This document shows, piece after piece, positions 1-5,067 of a stretch of 5,067 bases of DNA. The position numbers were made by a program, and so were the translations under genes. The notes under the pieces are model-generated. The model did not search any database. It saw nothing but the letters and a program-made list of their open reading frames with translations, and was not told where the DNA came from. This DNA comes from Deltaproteobacteria bacterium (GTDB lineage: Bacteria; Desulfobacterota; Deferrimicrobia; Deferrimicrobiales; Deferrimicrobiaceae), in NCBI GenBank assembly GCA_003513855.1, contig DOTC01000163.1, forward strand, positions 1-5,067. The letters are read 5' to 3'. Every line of letters starts with the position of its first letter. Positions within the stretch are counted from its first letter, which is position 1.

Positions 1-350
1 TCGACGGCGCAGTTGATCTCGTCGAGCACGACGATGTCGGCTTTTCTGTCGAGAATCGTCTTTTTCGCGAGCTCCCATCCCCCCTGCGCGAGGCGGATGT
101 CCTCGGGGTCCGGCTTCTCCCGGCTCACGAAGGTGTCCCTCCCCGCCTGGTGGATCTCGACGAAGGGGGAAAGCATTTTCATCCCCTTGAGTTCCCCGTA
201 ATCGATACACCCCTTCATGAACTGGATGATCACGGTCCGAAGGCCGTGACCGGCCGCCCGGACGGCCAGTCCCAGGGAAGCCGTCGTCTTCCCCTTGCCG
301 TTTCCGGTGTACACCTGGATGTATCCCTTCCCGATGGCTCCCGTTTTCAT
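1..350 (-). CDS. cobO: Cob(I)alamin / cob(I)yrinic acid a,c-diamide adenosyltransferase, CobO/BtuR type, partial (C-terminus off left edge)
   Basis: Transfers the 5'-deoxyadenosyl group of ATP to the cobalt of reduced corrinoids, giving adenosylcobalamin in the cytoplasm. The first 116 residues are visible, read from the sequence; the rest (family usually about 170-200 aa) lies beyond position 1. A P-loop TGNGKGKTT is at residues 15-23, followed by the family-typical stretch ending QFMKG (43-47). A Walker B-like VVLDE is at 107-111. The protein starts almost directly at the P-loop strand, so it lacks the longer N-terminal helix of the enterobacterial enzyme. The ATG at 350-348 overlaps the TGA of the upstream acyl-CoA dehydrogenase as ATGA, and GGGAGG lies 7 nt upstream, which together fix the start. 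The coupling suggests co-production with the acyl-CoA enzymes and a B12-dependent mutase nearby (inference). Family assignment is secure; the exact corrinoid substrate is not. Confidence 0.93.
   Translation of the reverse strand, partial: MKTGAIGKGYIQVYTGNGKGKTTASLGLAVRAAGHGLRTVIIQFMKGCIDYGELKGMKMLSPFVEIHQAGRDTFVSREKPDPEDIRLAQGGWELAKKTILDRKADIVVLDEINCAV
347..350 (-). promoter_or_regulatory. ATGA stop/start overlap (translational coupling)
   Basis: On the minus strand the stop TGA (349-347) of the acyl-CoA dehydrogenase and the start ATG (350-348) of the adenosyltransferase share bases as ATGA. Such overlaps usually let a terminating ribosome re-initiate on the next gene, so the two products are probably made in linked amounts. 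Confidence 0.85.
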
Positions 351-1492
351 CGGGATCCCTCCCGCAGCAGGTCCCTTGCGATGATGACCCGCTGGATCTC
401 GGAGGTTCCCTCGTAGATCGACGTGACCTTGACGTCCCGCAGATGCCGTTCGACCGGGTACTCGCGGATGTACCCGTACCCGCCGTGGATCTGGGCCGCC
501 CGGTGACAGGCGCGGTACGCCGCCTCTGTGGCGAAGACCTTCGCGATCGATGCCTCGCGGGTGAAGGGCTTTCCCGTTTCCTGGCGATATGCGGCGCGAA
601 GCGCGAGAAGTTCCGCGGCGTCCAGGTCGGTGGCGGAATCGGCCACCATCCCCTGGATTGCCTGGAACTCCGAGAGGGGCCGGCCGAACTGTTTCCTCTC
701 CCGGGCGAAAGAGATCGCCGCATCGAGTGCGGCGCGGGCGATTCCGACCGACTGCGACGCGATCCCGACCCGGCCCCCGTCCAGCGCGGTCATGGCGATC
801 CGGAACCCCTCCCCTTCGTTTCCCAGCAGGTTCCCCTTCGGGATCCGGCAGTCGTCGAAGGAGAGGGAAACGGTGTTGGACCCCTTGAGCCCCATCTTCC
901 GCTCCGGCTTTCCGGCGAACCATCCCCGCGTCTGCGGCTCGACGAGGAAGGCGCTGATCCTCTTTTTCGGCTCTTTCCGCGTGACGGCCATGACGATGGT
1001 CACGCATGCGCAGGTGCCGTTGGTGATGAATGCCTTGCCGCCGTTCAGAACGTAGTCGCCCCCGTCCGGAATGGCAACGGTGGAGATCCCGAAGGCGTCG
1101 GATCCTGCGGCGGGTTCGGTGAGCGCAAAGGCGCCCCCCCCAATCCCGGAGGCAAGGGCGGGCAGGAAGCGGCGCTTTTGCTCCTCGTTCCCGAAGCGGG
1201 CAATCGTCTCCCCCACCATGTTGGTTGTCGCCATCCCCACGCCGGTGGACGCGCATCCGCGCGCGACCTCCGCGAGAGCGAGGTTGTACGCGACCGGGCC
1301 CGCTTCCGATCCCCCGTGCGATGCCGGGGTCAGCATGCCGAGAAGACCGAGTTCGGCCAGAAGCTTCATGTTCTCTTCCGGGTAGCGGCTCTGCTCATCG
1401 ATCCTCGCCGCATTCGGCGCGAACTCCTTCCGCGCAAGGGACCGGACCATGTCCCGGATCTGGGCCTGTTCCTCGCTGAACAGGAACGTCAC
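347..1492 (-). CDS. Acyl-CoA dehydrogenase, short-chain/butyryl-CoA type (second of tandem pair)
   Basis: FAD flavoenzyme that introduces the 2,3-trans double bond into a short-chain acyl-CoA and passes electrons to electron-transfer flavoprotein; cytoplasmic. The protein has 381 aa, the normal family length. The N-terminal helical domain spans about 1-115, the middle beta domain about 118-225 with FALTEPAAGSD at 122-132 and ITNG at 156-159, and the C-terminal helical domain about 230-375 with RKQFG at 266-270 and QIHGGYGY at 334-341. The catalytic base is Glu361 in IYEGTSEIQ, the position used by short- and medium-chain enzymes; isovaleryl-CoA dehydrogenase has it elsewhere, and glutaryl-CoA dehydrogenase has a different sequence after YEGT. 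The start is GTG at 1492-1490: it aligns the N-terminus with the neighbouring paralogue, lies 1 nt after that gene's TGA, and has AAGGA 8 nt upstream. The nearest in-frame Met, at residue 15, would remove a conserved helix. Roughly half the residues match the upstream paralogue. The exact substrate is unknown. Confidence 0.93.
   Translation of the reverse strand: MTFLFSEEQAQIRDMVRSLARKEFAPNAARIDEQSRYPEENMKLLAELGLLGMLTPASHGGSEAGPVAYNLALAEVARGCASTGVGMATTNMVGETIARFGNEEQKRRFLPALASGIGGGAFALTEPAAGSDAFGISTVAIPDGGDYVLNGGKAFITNGTCACVTIVMAVTRKEPKKRISAFLVEPQTRGWFAGKPERKMGLKGSNTVSLSFDDCRIPKGNLLGNEGEGFRIAMTALDGGRVGIASQSVGIARAALDAAISFARERKQFGRPLSEFQAIQGMVADSATDLDAAELLALRAAYRQETGKPFTREASIAKVFATEAAYRACHRAAQIHGGYGYIREYPVERHLRDVKVTSIYEGTSEIQRVIIARDLLREGSR
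351..364 (-). promoter_or_regulatory. Ribosome-binding site of the adenosyltransferase inside a small hairpin
   Basis: Read on the minus strand, CGGGA (364-360), GGGA (359-356) and TCCCG (355-351) form a perfect 5-bp stem with a GNRA-type tetraloop. The Shine-Dalgarno GGGAGG (363-358) lies in the 5' arm and loop, and the stem ends directly against the ATG. The Shine-Dalgarno assignment is good. A regulatory role for the hairpin is inference; a ribosome finishing the upstream gene would melt it. Confidence 0.5.
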
Positions 1493-1493
1493 G

Positions 1494-2639
1494 TCATCCG
1501 TCCTTCAACAGGGCCGCAGAGATCACGAGGCGCTGGATTTCCGACGTTCCTTCGTAGATCTCGGTGATTTTTGCGTCGCGAAAGTGCCGTTCCGCCGGGT
1601 ACTCCTTGATGTACCCGTACCCTCCGTGGATCTGGATTCCCTTGACGCTCGCCCGCATCGCCGTCTCGGAGGCGTACAGCTTCGCCATGGACGACTCCTT
1701 CGAATGGCGCGCATTCCGGTCCTTCAGCCAGGCTGCGCGGTAGGCGAGGAGTCGCGAGGCGTCGATCTCTGTGGCCATGTCGGCAAGCATCCACTGGATC
1801 GCCTGGAAATTCGCGATGGGCTGCCCGAACTGCTTTCGTTCCTTTGCGTATGCGAGGGCGTCCTCGAGCGAAGCCCGCGCGATCCCGATCGCCTGGGCCG
1901 CGATTCCGATCCTGCCCCCGTCCAGGGTATGCATGGCGACTTTGAATCCGTCTCCTTCGTTCGCGAGACGGTTCTCTTCCGGGATCTCGACGTCCTCGAG
2001 AATGATGGACGCAGTGGCCGAGGCAGATATGCCAAGTTTTTTTTCGTTTTTCCCTATGGTTATCCCCTTGGACTTCATGTCAAGGATGAAGGCGGTGATC
2101 CCCTTGTGCCCCGTTTCCTTGTCGGTCATCGCGAACAGGATGCAGGTGTCCGCGTGGGGTGCGTTCGTGATGAAGTTCTTGGTTCCGTTGACGATGTAGC
2201 GGCTTCCTTCCCGGATGGCCGTCGTCTTCTGGGAGCCCGCATCGGATCCGGCGCCCGGTTCCGTGAGCCCGAAGCATCCCAGGTGTCTCCCGGATGCGAG
2301 GGGGACGAGGGTTCCTCGTTTCTGCTCCTCGCTCCCGAACTTGAGGATCGGATCACAGGCAAGAGAATTGTTGACCGACAGGATCACGGAGGTGGACGCG
2401 CACGCACGCGCGATCTCCTCCATCGCGATCACATAGCATATGTTGTCCATCCCCGCTCCCCCGTATTCCTCGGGGACGGCGACGCCCATCAACCCCAGGT
2501 CGGCCATCTTCCGGACGAGTTCCTCCGGGAAACGCCCGGTTTCATCCAGTTCCGCGGCCTTCGGCAGCACCTCTTTCTGGGCGAAACTTCGCGCCATGTC
2601 CTGGATCATCCGCTGTTCTTCGGTCAGGTCGAAGACCAT
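1494..2639 (-). CDS. Acyl-CoA dehydrogenase, short-chain/butyryl-CoA type (first of tandem pair)
   Basis: FAD-dependent short-chain acyl-CoA dehydrogenase (acyl-CoA to trans-2-enoyl-CoA, electrons to ETF). The protein has 381 aa, equal in length to its neighbour. FGLTEPGAGSD is at 123-133 and FITNA at 156-160 in the flavin domain, RKQFG at 268-272 and QIHGGYGY at 336-343 in the C-terminal helical domain. The catalytic Glu363 is in EIYEGTSEIQRL. This ending, with HFRDAKI before it, is very typical of bacterial butyryl-CoA dehydrogenases, so butyryl-CoA is the best guess for the substrate; branched short acyl-CoAs remain possible. The loop that usually reads GIRxSxT has Ser at 205 instead of Arg. 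The ATG at 2639-2637 has GGGGAG 8 nt upstream and is 41 nt after the hydratase stop. An 8-A run at codons 199-201 stands out in this GC-rich gene. It ends 1 nt before the next dehydrogenase. Confidence 0.94.
   Translation of the reverse strand: MVFDLTEEQRMIQDMARSFAQKEVLPKAAELDETGRFPEELVRKMADLGLMGVAVPEEYGGAGMDNICYVIAMEEIARACASTSVILSVNNSLACDPILKFGSEEQKRGTLVPLASGRHLGCFGLTEPGAGSDAGSQKTTAIREGSRYIVNGTKNFITNAPHADTCILFAMTDKETGHKGITAFILDMKSKGITIGKNEKKLGISASATASIILEDVEIPEENRLANEGDGFKVAMHTLDGGRIGIAAQAIGIARASLEDALAYAKERKQFGQPIANFQAIQWMLADMATEIDASRLLAYRAAWLKDRNARHSKESSMAKLYASETAMRASVKGIQIHGGYGYIKEYPAERHFRDAKITEIYEGTSEIQRLVISAALLKDG
1501..1505 (-). promoter_or_regulatory. Ribosome-binding site supporting the GTG start of the second acyl-CoA dehydrogenase
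   Basis: AAGGA on the minus strand lies within the last codons of the preceding dehydrogenase gene, 8 nt before the GTG at 1492-1490. It supports GTG over the out-of-frame ATG at 1497-1495, which meets a stop after one further codon. Confidence 0.6.
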
Positions 2640-2680
2640 CTATCCCTCTCCCCGTGAACGATCGATGTCCTGCTCGGTGT
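2640..2680 (-). other. Short intergenic gap with ribosome-binding site of the first acyl-CoA dehydrogenase
   Basis: These 41 nt lie between the hydratase stop (TAG, 2683-2681) and the dehydrogenase ATG. GGGGAG at 2653-2648 stands 8 nt before the ATG. Apart from a short ATCGAT palindrome I see no hairpin, terminator or promoter here. Confidence 0.5.
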
Positions 2681-3463
2681 CTATCTCCCCTGGAACGCCG
2701 CCTTCCTCTTCTCGAGAAAGGCGGTCATCCCCTCCTCGCCGTCCTCGGTGGAAAACATGATGGCAAAGGCCTTTGCCTCGAGCGCACAGGCGGCCTCCAG
2801 GTCGAGGTCGATTCCGCGGTTCATGACCGACTTGGCAATCCTCAGGGCGACCGGTCCCTTTTCGAGGATTTTCCGGGCGGTCTCCCGCGCGGCGTCCATC
2901 AGGCCGGCCTGGGGCACGACCCGGTTCACCAGGCCGATCTCGAACGCCCTCTGCGCCGAAATCATCTCCCCGGTCAGGACGAGCTCCTTCGCGATATTCC
3001 GCCCCACGAGACGCGGAAGGCGCTGGGTTCCGCCCCATCCCGGGATGATGCCGAGGTTGACCTCCGGCTGGGCGAATTTGGCGTTGTCGGAGGCCACCAG
3101 GATGTCGCATGCCATCGCCAGTTCGCAGCCGCCTCCCAGCGCGAACCCGTTGATCACACCGATCACCGGCTGGGGGAGCCGCTCGATTTTCTCGAGGACC
3201 CCGTGCCCGAACCGGGAAAACTCCAGCACTTGCAGCGGGGTGAACCCCCGCATCTCGGAGACGTCCGCCCCCGCGACGAACGCCTTCTCCCCGGCCCCCG
3301 TGAGAAGGACGACCCCGGCATCCTGCCGTCCCCCAATCTCCGAGAGGACGGCGTCGAGTTCCCGCATCGTCGCGGAGTTCACGGCGTTGAGCATCTTCGG
3401 CCGGTTGATCGTGACGGTTGCGATCCGTTCGGACACTTCGAGGATCAGGTTCTCATACGCCAT
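2681..3463 (-). CDS. crt: Enoyl-CoA hydratase / crotonase (3-hydroxybutyryl-CoA dehydratase)
   Basis: Adds water reversibly to trans-2-enoyl-CoA (crotonyl-CoA) to give (S)-3-hydroxyacyl-CoA; a cytoplasmic enzyme of the crotonase superfamily. The protein has 260 aa, the usual length. The substrate/CoA segment FVAGADVSEM is at 62-71. The second oxyanion-hole segment and first catalytic glutamate lie in GGGCELAMACD (110-120, Glu114). The second catalytic glutamate is Glu134 in FAQPEVNLGIIPGWGGTQR (130-148). Both acids are present, so this is a true hydratase candidate rather than an isomerase-only or decarboxylase-like member. The C-terminal helix ends in the typical FLEKRKAAFQGR. The ATG at 3463-3461 is fixed by a strong AAGGAGG 7 nt upstream that overlaps the stop of the upstream gene. 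The neighbours catalyse the preceding and following steps, which supports a C4 role; broader short-chain specificity is possible. Confidence 0.95.
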   Translation of the reverse strand: MAYENLILEVSERIATVTINRPKMLNAVNSATMRELDAVLSEIGGRQDAGVVLLTGAGEKAFVAGADVSEMRGFTPLQVLEFSRFGHGVLEKIERLPQPVIGVINGFALGGGCELAMACDILVASDNAKFAQPEVNLGIIPGWGGTQRLPRLVGRNIAKELVLTGEMISAQRAFEIGLVNRVVPQAGLMDAARETARKILEKGPVALRIAKSVMNRGIDLDLEAACALEAKAFAIMFSTEDGEEGMTAFLEKRKAAFQGR

Positions 3464-3470
3464 CGCTTTT

Positions 3471-3478
3471 CCTCCTTA
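3471..3478 (-). promoter_or_regulatory. Strong Shine-Dalgarno of the hydratase overlapping the upstream stop codon
   Basis: The minus strand reads TAAGGAGG: the TAA stop (3478-3476) of the hydroxyacyl-CoA dehydrogenase runs into AAGGAGG (3477-3471), followed by a 7-nt spacer and the ATG at 3463. This near-perfect site, in a gap of only 12 nt, is the strongest in the window and predicts efficient, possibly coupled translation. Confidence 0.85.
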
Positions 3479-4333
3479 CGCCCTGTCGTAGACATAGAAG
3501 CCGCGGCCCGTCTTCTTCCCGAGATGGCCGGCCTCGACGGTTTTCCGGAGGAGCGGGCAGGGACGGTACTTCGGATCCCCCAGCTCCTCCTGCAACACCT
3601 TCAGGATCTCCAGGCAGGTGTCCAGTCCGATCAGGTCGGCCAGGGCGAGCGGGCCCATCGGGTGGTTCGCACCCATCCGCATGATCGCGTCGATGTCCTC
3701 GGCTTTCCCCACTCCCTCCATCAGGGCGTAGACGGCTTCGTTGATCATCGGAAGGAGGATCCGGTTGGCGACGAACCCGGGGAAGTCGTTGGCCGGCACG
3801 GGCTCCTTGCCGAGACTGCGGGCGAGCTCCATGGTCCTGTCAAAGGTCTCCGTGGAGGTCCGTACTCCGCGGATGACTTCGATCAGCTTCATGATGGGTA
3901 CCGGGTTCATGAAGTGCATCCCGATGACCTTGTCGGGACGCGTCGTCACGGATGCAATCCTGGTGATGGACAGGGAGGATGTGTTCGTGGCGAGAATGTT
4001 CCCCGCGGGAACGGATGCGTCGAGCTCCCGGAAGAGGGAAAGCTTCAGCTCCTCCCGTTCCGTGGCAGCCTCCACGACGAAATCGCAGGAGGAAAAGTCG
4101 GAAAGGCTTCTGGTCGTCCGGAGGTTTTCCGCCATCCTTGTCCTGTCCCCGGCGGTGATCTTCTCCTTCCGGACGAGGATGTCGAGCCCCTTCCCGATCA
4201 CTGCCCGCGATTTGCCGAGGATCTCGTCGGATACGTCGTTCAACACGACCTTCAACCCGCTCATGAGCGAGACCTGGGCGATTCCACTACCCATCTGTCC
4301 CCCGCCGACCACGCCGATCGTCCGGATTTCCAT
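3476..4333 (-). CDS. hbd: 3-hydroxybutyryl-CoA dehydrogenase
   Basis: Interconverts (S)-3-hydroxybutyryl-CoA and acetoacetyl-CoA with NAD(H); cytoplasmic. The protein has 285 aa, matching the single-domain bacterial family (about 280-290 aa), not the fused multifunctional type. The N-terminal Rossmann fold has GGGQMG at 10-15. Asp33 at the end of the second strand (VVLND) favours NAD over NADP. By alignment from family knowledge, the active-site set is complete: Ser119 (in TNTSS), His140 (in GMHFMNPVP), Glu152 (in LIEVI) and Asn190 (in DFPGFVANRI). The C-terminal dimerisation domain holds NHPMGPLALADLIGLD (223-238) and ends GHLGKKTGRGFYVYD. The ATG at 4333-4331 is preceded by a purine-rich AGGGGGA (4344-4338). 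It follows the thiolase by 69 nt, and its TAA overlaps the ribosome-binding site of the hydratase. Confidence 0.96.
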   Translation of the reverse strand: MEIRTIGVVGGGQMGSGIAQVSLMSGLKVVLNDVSDEILGKSRAVIGKGLDILVRKEKITAGDRTRMAENLRTTRSLSDFSSCDFVVEAATEREELKLSLFRELDASVPAGNILATNTSSLSITRIASVTTRPDKVIGMHFMNPVPIMKLIEVIRGVRTSTETFDRTMELARSLGKEPVPANDFPGFVANRILLPMINEAVYALMEGVGKAEDIDAIMRMGANHPMGPLALADLIGLDTCLEILKVLQEELGDPKYRPCPLLRKTVEAGHLGKKTGRGFYVYDRA

Positions 4334-4402
4334 CTCGTCCCCCTGTGAAAGATTTGCGCCCTCTCCCTCGCCCGGGATATGCTCCCTGTCGGCTTTTTCC
4401 GG
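4334..4402 (-). other. Longest intergenic gap of the operon (thiolase to hydroxyacyl-CoA dehydrogenase)
   Basis: These 69 nt separate the thiolase stop (TAG, 4405-4403) from the next start. The minus strand is purine-rich and carries the AGGGGGA ribosome-binding site at 4344-4338. I see no stem-loop followed by a T-run and no clear -35/-10 pair, so read-through transcription is the simplest view. Confidence 0.55.
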
Positions 4403-5067
4403 CTAGGTCCGCTCGAGCAGCATTGCGACCGCCTCCCCGCCGCCGATGCAGAGGGACGCGATGCCGTACCGCTCCCCCCGCTCCTCCATGGCGTACAAAA
4501 GAGTGGTCAGGATCTTCGCTCCCGATGCGCCGACCGGGTGTCCAAGGGCGACGGCTCCTCCGCGGACGTTGACCCGTTCCGGGTCGAGCTTGAGGGCCCG
4601 GATTGCCGCGATCGCGACCGACGAGAAGGCCTCGTTGATCTCATAGAGCCCCACCCGGTCCTTCTCCACTCCCGTCCGATGAAACAGCTTCCGCATCGCG
4701 TCGATCGGCGCCACCGTGAACCAGACCGGCTCCAGGGATGCGGTGGTAAATCCCGCGATCCTCGCCATCGGTTTGATGCCGCGCTTGCCGGCGGCCTCCT
4801 GGGACATCACGACGACGGCGGCAGCGCCGTCGTTGATGGTCGAGGCGTTGCCCGCAGTGACCGTCCCCCCCTTTTCGAACACGGGCTTGAGCGAGGATAA
4901 CTTCTCGATGTTTCCCCGTCCCGGCTCTTCGTCGATGCGGAATGCGACGGGATCCCCCTTCTTTTGGGGGATGTTCACCTCCACGATTTCCTTTTCGAAC
5001 GTTCCCTCACGGATCGCCGCCAGCGCACGTCGGTAGGAGTTTGCCGCGTATTCGTCCTGGTCCTCCC
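4403..5067 (-). CDS. Acetyl-CoA acetyltransferase (thiolase), partial (N-terminus off right edge)
   Basis: Condenses two acetyl-CoA to acetoacetyl-CoA or cleaves 3-ketoacyl-CoA with CoA; a cytoplasmic thiolase. The visible 220 residues are the C-terminal 55-60% of a protein normally near 390 aa; the reading frame stays open to the right edge. The first visible residues (QDEYAANSYRRAL) are the typical helix after the active-site cysteine domain. NEAF starts at visible residue 144, GHPVGASGA contains the catalytic His (codon 4540-4538), and CIGGG carries the C-terminal catalytic Cys (codon 4450-4448). The acyl-accepting Cys of the N-terminal half is outside the window. The GTG at 4984-4982 is an internal valine, not a start. 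As first visible gene of the row it supplies the thiolytic or condensing step for the enzymes that follow. Acetyl-CoA specificity rather than a broader 3-ketoacyl-CoA range is inferred from the C4 neighbours. Confidence 0.95.
   Translation of the reverse strand, partial: EDQDEYAANSYRRALAAIREGTFEKEIVEVNIPQKKGDPVAFRIDEEPGRGNIEKLSSLKPVFEKGGTVTAGNASTINDGAAAVVVMSQEAAGKRGIKPMARIAGFTTASLEPVWFTVAPIDAMRKLFHRTGVEKDRVGLYEINEAFSSVAIAAIRALKLDPERVNVRGGAVALGHPVGASGAKILTTLLYAMEERGERYGIASLCIGGGEAVAMLLERT

Noticed and set aside
1..201. Plus-strand small open frame at the left edge
   Set aside because: It lies opposite the adenosyltransferase, whose P-loop and VLDE motif are clear on the minus strand; the plus-strand product is Ser/Arg/Pro-rich with no features.
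1489..1497. ATGA at the junction of the two dehydrogenases as a start/stop overlap
   Set aside because: The ATG at 1497-1495 is followed after one codon by TGA. The real start is the GTG at 1492-1490, which gives an N-terminus matching the paralogue.
443..2657. Two further long plus-strand open frames (443-1567 and 1449-2657) opposite the dehydrogenases
   Set aside because: Both mirror the dehydrogenase coding strand, have similar composition to each other because the paralogues are similar, and show no domain or credible ribosome-binding site.
2654..4348. Very long open frame on the plus strand (564 codons) opposite the hydratase and hydroxyacyl-CoA dehydrogenase
   Set aside because: It is antisense to two genes with complete catalytic motifs. 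Its translation is low-complexity, rich in Arg, Pro, Gly, His and Asp, with no recognisable domain, and GC-rich codon use leaves few stops on the opposite strand.
4334..4402. Possible terminator or promoter in the largest gap
   Set aside because: The GGCTTTTTCC-like segment is part of a direct, not inverted, repeat (CGGCT...CCGGCT). No stem with a T-run and no -35/-10 pair could be made out.
4403..4984. GTG at 4984-4982 as a start of a short thiolase-like protein
   Set aside because: The frame continues upstream with conserved thiolase sequence (QDEYAANSYRRAL) to the window edge, so the GTG is an internal valine codon.

Overview
The window is GC-rich (roughly 60% by eye) bacterial DNA. Six genes all lie on the minus strand and fill almost the whole window. 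In the direction of transcription (right to left) they are: the C-terminal part of an acetyl-CoA acetyltransferase (thiolase), a complete 3-hydroxybutyryl-CoA dehydrogenase, a complete crotonase-type enoyl-CoA hydratase, two complete adjacent acyl-CoA dehydrogenases of equal length, and the N-terminal part of a CobO/BtuR-type cob(I)alamin adenosyltransferase that runs off the left edge.

The junctions look like one operon. Gaps are 69, 12, 41 and 1 nt, followed by a 4-nt ATGA overlap. Each internal gene has a purine-rich ribosome-binding site. No terminator-like hairpin with a T-run and no convincing internal promoter was seen. The promoter must lie upstream of the thiolase, beyond the right edge. 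No gene-free stretch exceeds 69 nt, and no RNA gene, mobile element, CRISPR array or substantial repeat was found.

Together the first five genes encode a complete short-chain (C4) beta-oxidation cycle: acyl-CoA to enoyl-CoA (two dehydrogenases), to 3-hydroxyacyl-CoA, to 3-ketoacyl-CoA, to acetyl-CoA. The set could run oxidatively (butyrate or other short acyl-CoA degradation) or partly in reverse (butyryl-CoA synthesis). The sequence does not decide the direction, and no electron-transfer flavoprotein gene is visible here. The coupled adenosyltransferase supplies adenosylcobalamin. This suggests, as inference only, that a B12-dependent acyl-CoA mutase such as methylmalonyl-CoA mutase lies just beyond the left edge, linking the cycle to propionyl-CoA or branched-chain acyl-CoA metabolism.

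The gene content and composition fit a GC-rich anaerobic or facultative bacterium, for example of the Desulfobacterota/Geobacter-like type. That assignment is a weak guess. The window holds mostly ordinary metabolic genes. The points worth a second look are the operonic link to cobalamin adenosylation, a small hairpin over the adenosyltransferase ribosome-binding site, and the divergence of the tandem dehydrogenases. I did not find an undescribed system.
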